From Rubellimicrobium sp. (GTDB taxonomy: Bacteria > Pseudomonadota > Alphaproteobacteria > Rhodobacterales > Rhodobacteraceae), in contig JADYZU010000027.1 of NCBI GenBank assembly GCA_020852925.1, positions 1 through 64,000 of the forward strand: DNA of 64,000 nucleotides, given 5' to 3'. A program made the position numbers and the translations under genes. Numbering within the stretch: position 1 is the first letter of the stretch; each line of letters opens with the position of its first letter. The notes beneath the pieces were generated by a model, which ran no database searches, was not told the DNA's origin, and was given only the letters and a program-made list of their open reading frames with translations. Of the stretch, positions 59,578 through 64,000 are shown piece by piece.

Positions 59578-61160
59578 TGCGTCAGATCGTCAGGAACGGG
59601 TTCGACCGCGTCGAGCGGGGGCTGGACCGGGTCTTCGGGCCGGACTGGAATCCGCTGGCGCAGCTTGGCCCGCTGGGGTGGCTGCTGTTCTGGATCGTCG
59701 CGGGAACCGGGATCTATCTGTTCATCTTCTTCGATACCGGGGTGCATGTCGCCTGGGAATCGGTCGAATGGATGTCGGGCGATCTGTGGTGGCATGCGGG
59801 GGTGGCGCGCAGCCTGCACCGCTATGCCTCGGATCTCATGGTGGTGGTGGTGCTGCTGCATCTGGTGCGCGAATGGGCGCGCGACCGCTATCGCGGCAGC
59901 CGGTGGTTTTCCTGGGTGACCGGCGCCATCGCCATCTGGTTCATCTATCTGTCGGGCTTTACCGGCTATTGGCTGGTGTGGGACCGGCTGGCGCAATATG
60001 TGGCGCTGGTGACGACGGAACTGCTCGACAGTCTGGGGATCTTCGCCGAACCGATCGCGCGCAACTTCCTGGCGCCGGACCTGCTCTCGAGCCGGTTCTT
60101 CACGCTGATGGTGTTCCTGCACATCGCCATCCCGCTGATCCTGCTCCTGATCATGTGGGTGCATGTGCAGCGCATCACCGATGCCCGCACGAAGGCGCCG
60201 CGCGGCCTGGCCCTCATCCTGATGGCGGCGGGGGTGGCGGGGTCGCTGATCTGGCCCGCGACCTCGCAGCCCGAGGCCGATCTGGCGCAGGTGCCGCTGT
60301 CGGTGGGCATGGACTGGATCATCCTGCCGATCTACCCGCTGATCGAGATGCTGCCCCATGGCGTCACCTGGGCGATGGTGCTGGTGTTCGCGGTGCTGCT
60401 GATCGGGATGCCCTGGCTGCCGCCCCGGCGCGAGGCGGGGGCGGCCGAAGTGTTCCTCGACCATTGCAACGGCTGCGGCCGCTGCGTGGCCGACTGCCCC
60501 TATACCGCGATCACGCTGGTGCCGCGCAGCGACGGCCTGCCCTTTGCGCAGGAGGTGGTGGTCGATCCCGCCCGCTGCGTGGCCTGCGGCATCTGCATGG
60601 GATCCTGCCCGTCCTCGACCCCGTTCCGCCGTTCGGGCGATCTGATCACCGGCATCGACCTGCCCGACCGGCCGCTGGCGGGGCTGCGCGCCGAGGTGAT
60701 CGAGGGGGCCGCGGCGCTGACGGGCGGCAGCGGGGGGCGGGTGCTCACGCTGGCCTGTGCGCATGGCGCCGCCGGACAGGAGGCGCCGGGGCGCGTGGTG
60801 CTGCCCTGCGTGGCGATGGTGCCGCCCTCGCTGGTGGATTACATCATCAGCCGCGACCTGGCCGATGGCGTGGCCATCGCCGGCTGCGCCGAGCGCGACT
60901 GCCAGCACCGGTTCGGCCACGACTGGACCGAGGCGCGCATCGCCCGCACCCGCGATCCCTATCTGCGCGAACGGGTTCCGCGCGAGCGGCTGGTGACGAT
61001 CTGGGCCGGCCCGACCGAGGGCGCGCGCCTTGGCCGCGAACTGGCCGCGTTCGGGACCGCGCTTGCGGCGATGGAGCCCATGGCCGGGGTGCGGCCGCTG
61101 GCCGCGGACGAGACCGATGAGGCGCTGGCCACCAGCCGGCGCCGGAGGGAACCGCGATGA
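59577..61160 (+). CDS. cytochrome b (diheme N-terminal domain) - 2x[4Fe-4S] ferredoxin - FlpD/MvhD-domain fusion protein
   Basis: SLHRYASDLMVVVVLLH and FLHIAIPLILLLIMWVH (H-x13-H pairs); CNGCGRCVADCP, CVACGICMGSCP; VVLPCVAMVPPSLVDY..GCAERDCQHRFG. Confidence 0.88.
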   Translation: MRQIVRNGFDRVERGLDRVFGPDWNPLAQLGPLGWLLFWIVAGTGIYLFIFFDTGVHVAWESVEWMSGDLWWHAGVARSLHRYASDLMVVVVLLHLVREWARDRYRGSRWFSWVTGAIAIWFIYLSGFTGYWLVWDRLAQYVALVTTELLDSLGIFAEPIARNFLAPDLLSSRFFTLMVFLHIAIPLILLLIMWVHVQRITDARTKAPRGLALILMAAGVAGSLIWPATSQPEADLAQVPLSVGMDWIILPIYPLIEMLPHGVTWAMVLVFAVLLIGMPWLPPRREAGAAEVFLDHCNGCGRCVADCPYTAITLVPRSDGLPFAQEVVVDPARCVACGICMGSCPSSTPFRRSGDLITGIDLPDRPLAGLRAEVIEGAAALTGGSGGRVLTLACAHGAAGQEAPGRVVLPCVAMVPPSLVDYIISRDLADGVAIAGCAERDCQHRFGHDWTEARIARTRDPYLRERVPRERLVTIWAGPTEGARLGRELAAFGTALAAMEPMAGVRPLAADETDEALATSRRRREPR

Positions 61161-61693
61161 GCGCGAGCGGAAAGGACGGATGGGCGGCGTCCCTTGGCGG
61201 GCGGGGCCGGCATCTGATCGGCGGCGGGCTGGTGACGCTGGCGGTGGTGCTGGGCAGCGCGCTCTTCTCGGCCTGGCCGGCCTGGCAGAGCCTGCCCGGG
61301 GACAGCGCCGTGCTGCGGGTGAGTTTCTCGATCTCGGGCGAGCGCAACTGCCGCGAGCGCAGCGAAGCGGAAATCGCCGCCCTGCCGCGCAACATGCGCA
61401 CCGCGCAGGAATGCGAACGCCGCCGCCGCCCGGTCGCCTTCACGGTGACGATCGACGGCGCCGAGGTCATCTCGAAGGTGGTCGAGCCGTCGGGCCTGTC
61501 GGGGTCGGGCCCCTCGCGCATCTACGAGCGCATCGTGCTGCCGGCGGGGACGCATGCGGTGGGCGTGAGCCTGCGCAACGATCCGGCCCTCGAGGCGGTC
61601 ACGCATGCGGGCGCGTTTGACCTGACGCTTGCGGCGGGCGAGAGTGCGGCGGTGGATTTCGATTCCGGCACCGGGACTTTCATCCTGCGCTGA
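61157..61693 (+). CDS. single-TM hypothetical protein in respiratory cluster
   Basis: One N-terminal TM (GGGLVTLAVVLGSALFSAW), exported beta-rich domain; ATGA overlap with upstream fusion gene. Confidence 0.75.
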   Translation: MSASGKDGWAASLGGRGRHLIGGGLVTLAVVLGSALFSAWPAWQSLPGDSAVLRVSFSISGERNCRERSEAEIAALPRNMRTAQECERRRRPVAFTVTIDGAEVISKVVEPSGLSGSGPSRIYERIVLPAGTHAVGVSLRNDPALEAVTHAGAFDLTLAAGESAAVDFDSGTGTFILR

Positions 61694-61704
61694 AAGGGGG
61701 GGAC

Positions 61705-62106
61705 ATGGCGATCGAATGGCGGCCCGAGTTCAGCGTGGGCGATCCGGCCATCGACCACGAGCACCGCGAACTGGTCGATCTGGTGAACGAGGCGGCGGGG
61801 GCGATCCTTGACGGACATCCCGGGGTCGAGGTGGACCGGGCGCTGGGCGATCTGATGCGCGCGGTCTCGGCACATTTCGCGCATGAGGAGACGCAGATGC
61901 GCCGCGCCGCCTATGACGCGCTGGGGCCGCACACGGCCGATCACGAGCGGCTGCTGGATCAGTTGCGCGACATCATGGACGACCCCGCCCGCGGCCGGGC
62001 CGAAGCGGCCGGGCGGCTGACGCGCGTGCTCGAGGCGTGGTTTTCCGACCATTTCCGCAGCCATGACGCGCGGTTGCACCGGCAGCTTGGCCCGCACGAC
62101 CACTGA
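61705..62106 (+). CDS. bacteriohemerythrin
   Basis: VGDPAIDHEHRELVDLVNEA; HFAHEETQMRRAAYDALGPHTADHERLL; DHFRSHDARL di-iron ligand pattern. Confidence 0.93.
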   Translation: MAIEWRPEFSVGDPAIDHEHRELVDLVNEAAGAILDGHPGVEVDRALGDLMRAVSAHFAHEETQMRRAAYDALGPHTADHERLLDQLRDIMDDPARGRAEAAGRLTRVLEAWFSDHFRSHDARLHRQLGPHDH

Positions 62107-62126
62107 GGCGCGGGATCGGGCCGGGG

Positions 62127-62192
62127 GCGGGGGGCGCTGCCCCCCGGGCCCTGCGGGCCTCCCCCCGGGGTATTTGGGCAAAGATGAAGGGG
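62127..62192 (+). repeat. Intergenic repeat, copy H (downstream of hemerythrin)
   Basis: GGGGGGCGCTGCCCCCCGGGCCCTGCGGGCCTCCCCCCGGGGTATTTGGGCAAAGATGAAGGGGG. Confidence 0.9.
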
Positions 62193-62271
62193 GGCGCCGG
62201 TTGCGTTTGTCGAGCCGGGGATGCATCTTTGTCGCGGGCCGGCGGGCGGCCCTGCCATGTGGAGGAATACC

Positions 62272-62496
62272 ATGTCCGACTGGTTGCCAAGCCTGATCAC
62301 CAGCACGCCGCAGGAGGGCTCTGACCTGGCGGTGAAGCTGTCGCGGGTGGCGGTGAAGCTGACCCAGCCCGATGCCGCCATGCGCGAGCGGCTGCGGCCC
62401 GATTACGCCGACGACGCCGATTCGCTGATCGCGGTGAGCCAGGTGGTGGCGACGAATTTCGCCACGGTGGCGGCGGCCAACAACTACTGGCGCTGA
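62272..62496 (+). CDS. small hypothetical protein (74 aa)
   Basis: MSDWLPSLITSTPQEGSDLAVKLSRVAVKLTQPDAAMRERLRPDYADDADSLIAVSQVVATNFATVAAANNYWR; 13-nt convergent overlap with LysR gene. Confidence 0.6.
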   Translation: MSDWLPSLITSTPQEGSDLAVKLSRVAVKLTQPDAAMRERLRPDYADDADSLIAVSQVVATNFATVAAANNYWR

Positions 62497-63443
62497 GCGT
62501 CTTCGGGCGCGGGGGCGAGCGTGGCCGCGGTGCGCCGCAGGCAATCGACGAAGAGCGCGGCCGCCGCCGACAGGCGGTCGCCGCGGCGCATGGTGATGCC
62601 GATCGGGCGGCGCGTGGCCGGCAGGTCGACCGGCAGGATGGCGACATGGCCGGCGGCGGCCTCGGTCCGGGCGACCTGCACCGGCAGGATGCCGATGAGG
62701 TCGGTGTCCTCGATCAGGGCGCGCACCGTCAGGAGCGAGACCGATTCGACGACCGGGCGCGGCGGCGCCAGGCCGGCGTCGCTGAAGGCGCGCTGGAACT
62801 GGTGGCGCAGCAGCGTCTGTTCATGCGGCAGCACCCAGCCGTAACCGGTGGTATCGGCCAGCGTCGGCGCCCCCGTGCCGAGCAGCGGATGGCCGGGGCG
62901 CACCAGCAGGCAGGCGTGATCGTCGATCAGGTATTCCTGGCTGAGATCGGCGCGTTCGCGGAATTCGGGCAGCCGGCCGATGGTCAGGTCGAGTTCGCCC
63001 GAGCGCAGCGCCGGCAGGAGCACGTCGTCGGTGGCCTCGAGGACGCGGAAGCTGACCCCGGGGCGTTCGCGGTGCAAGGTGGCGATGGCGCGCGGCAGCA
63101 CATCGGCCGAGGCGGCAAGCAGCGTGCCCACCGCCACCCGCCCGCCGCTGCCGTCGCGCAGGTCGGCAAGGTCATGCGCGGTGCGCCCCAGTTGCGCCAG
63201 CAGCAGCCGCGCGTTTTCTGCCAGCGCCGCGCCCATGGGGGCGGTGACCACGCCGCGGTTGGTGCGGGTGAAGAGTTCGGCGCCCACCAGCGATTCGACC
63301 TCCTGGAGGGCCTTGGTCACCGCGGATTGCGACATGTTCAGCGCCTGCGCCGCCCGCACCAGCGAATGGCCCCGGTCGACCGCGACGACAAGGCGCAGGT
63401 GCCGGAAGGTGAGGCGTTGCGCGATCTGGCTGGCGATATCCAT
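62484..63443 (-). CDS. LysR family transcriptional regulator
   Basis: LTFRHLRLVVAVDRGHSLVRAAQALNMSQSAVTKALQEVESLVGAELFTRTNRGV; PcaQ/GbpR-like. Confidence 0.93.
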   Translation of the reverse strand: MDIASQIAQRLTFRHLRLVVAVDRGHSLVRAAQALNMSQSAVTKALQEVESLVGAELFTRTNRGVVTAPMGAALAENARLLLAQLGRTAHDLADLRDGSGGRVAVGTLLAASADVLPRAIATLHRERPGVSFRVLEATDDVLLPALRSGELDLTIGRLPEFRERADLSQEYLIDDHACLLVRPGHPLLGTGAPTLADTTGYGWVLPHEQTLLRHQFQRAFSDAGLAPPRPVVESVSLLTVRALIEDTDLIGILPVQVARTEAAAGHVAILPVDLPATRRPIGITMRRGDRLSAAAALFVDCLRRTAATLAPAPEDAQRQ

Positions 63444-63544
63444 GGCGGTATTCCGTTGCCTCATGTCCGGGGGCGATCATATTCACTTGCGGCGATGGGA
63501 GACAATGTGTTCCCTGCGCGCAAACCACGACCGAGGAGCAAGCG

Positions 63545-64000
63545 ATGACCCAAGCCCCCCTGACGCGCGCCGATTGCGAGGCGATGGACCGCGCCGATCC
63601 CCTCGCCGGCAAGCGCGGCGATTTTGCCCTGCCCGAGGGCGTGATCTATCTGGACGGCAATTCCCTCGGGGCGCTGCCGCGGCGCGTGGTCGGGCGGATG
63701 CAGGCGGCGGTGGCCGAGGAATGGGGCAACGGTCTCATCCGGTCGTGGAACGATGCCGACTGGTATCTGGCGCCGCAGCGCACCGGCGCCGCCATCGCCC
63801 GGCTGATCGGGGCCGATGCGGACGAGGTGATCGCCTGCGATTCCACTTCGGTCAACCTGTTCAAGGTGCTGATGGGCGCGCTGCGGCAGCAGCAGGGGCG
63901 CGGCACCGTCCTGTCCGAGAACGGCAATTTCCCGACCGATGTCTATGTCTCGCAGCGGGTGTGCGACCAGGCGGGCCGGACCCTTGTCACGGTCGATCCG
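63545..64000 (+). CDS. kynU: kynureninase, truncated by window end
   Basis: VIYLDGNSLGALPRRV; GLIRSWNDADWYLAP; VIACDSTSVNLFKVL; ORF runs off the window. Confidence 0.9.
   Translation, partial: MTQAPLTRADCEAMDRADPLAGKRGDFALPEGVIYLDGNSLGALPRRVVGRMQAAVAEEWGNGLIRSWNDADWYLAPQRTGAAIARLIGADADEVIACDSTSVNLFKVLMGALRQQQGRGTVLSENGNFPTDVYVSQRVCDQAGRTLVTVDP

Overview
GC-rich alphaproteobacterial chromosome segment, Rhodobacteraceae-like by gene content and order. It has dense, mostly core gene content, one tRNA-Pro(GGG), no rRNA, no CRISPR array, and no recognisable transposon or phage. Recognisable blocks: edd-eda with a perfect LacI-type operator; dksA; xthA; erpA; dgt; argS-SPOR-nagZ-scpA-scpB; dcd; merR-ihfA-fabH-plsX-rpmF; glk/alpha-glucosidase; ppx; a C1/cobalamin gene trio; two ABC-F proteins; kup; rpoH; pepF; SUV3-like helicase-S4-fdxA-carD; purD; xseA; DUF177/bamE; msrB; OlsB-like acyltransferase; and, at the right end, a respiratory cluster (about 54.98-62.1 kb) followed by a LysR regulator and kynureninase. 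The most interesting region is the respiratory cluster. Its heme-copper subunit I aligns with ba3/B-family oxidases but reads GHSSQQ where they have GHPxVY, so Gln replaces the cross-linked Tyr. It also has a CuA subunit II, a private CyoE-type farnesyltransferase, SCO, a cytochrome b + 2x[4Fe-4S] + FlpD/MvhD fusion, a bacteriohemerythrin, and a perfect FNR/DNR box at a class-II promoter position. I interpret it as an eNOR-like nitric oxide reductase system rather than an O2 reductase. Second is a family of at least 8 structured intergenic repeats (GGGGTATTT-GGCAAAGATGAAGG core plus GC hairpin), mostly at gene 3' ends, with a compensatory base change in one stem. Third is a recurrent pattern of 12-17 bp minisatellites at gene ends, two of which place TGA stops in all three frames. 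All calls come from reading the sequence and supplied ORFs; no database search was run.
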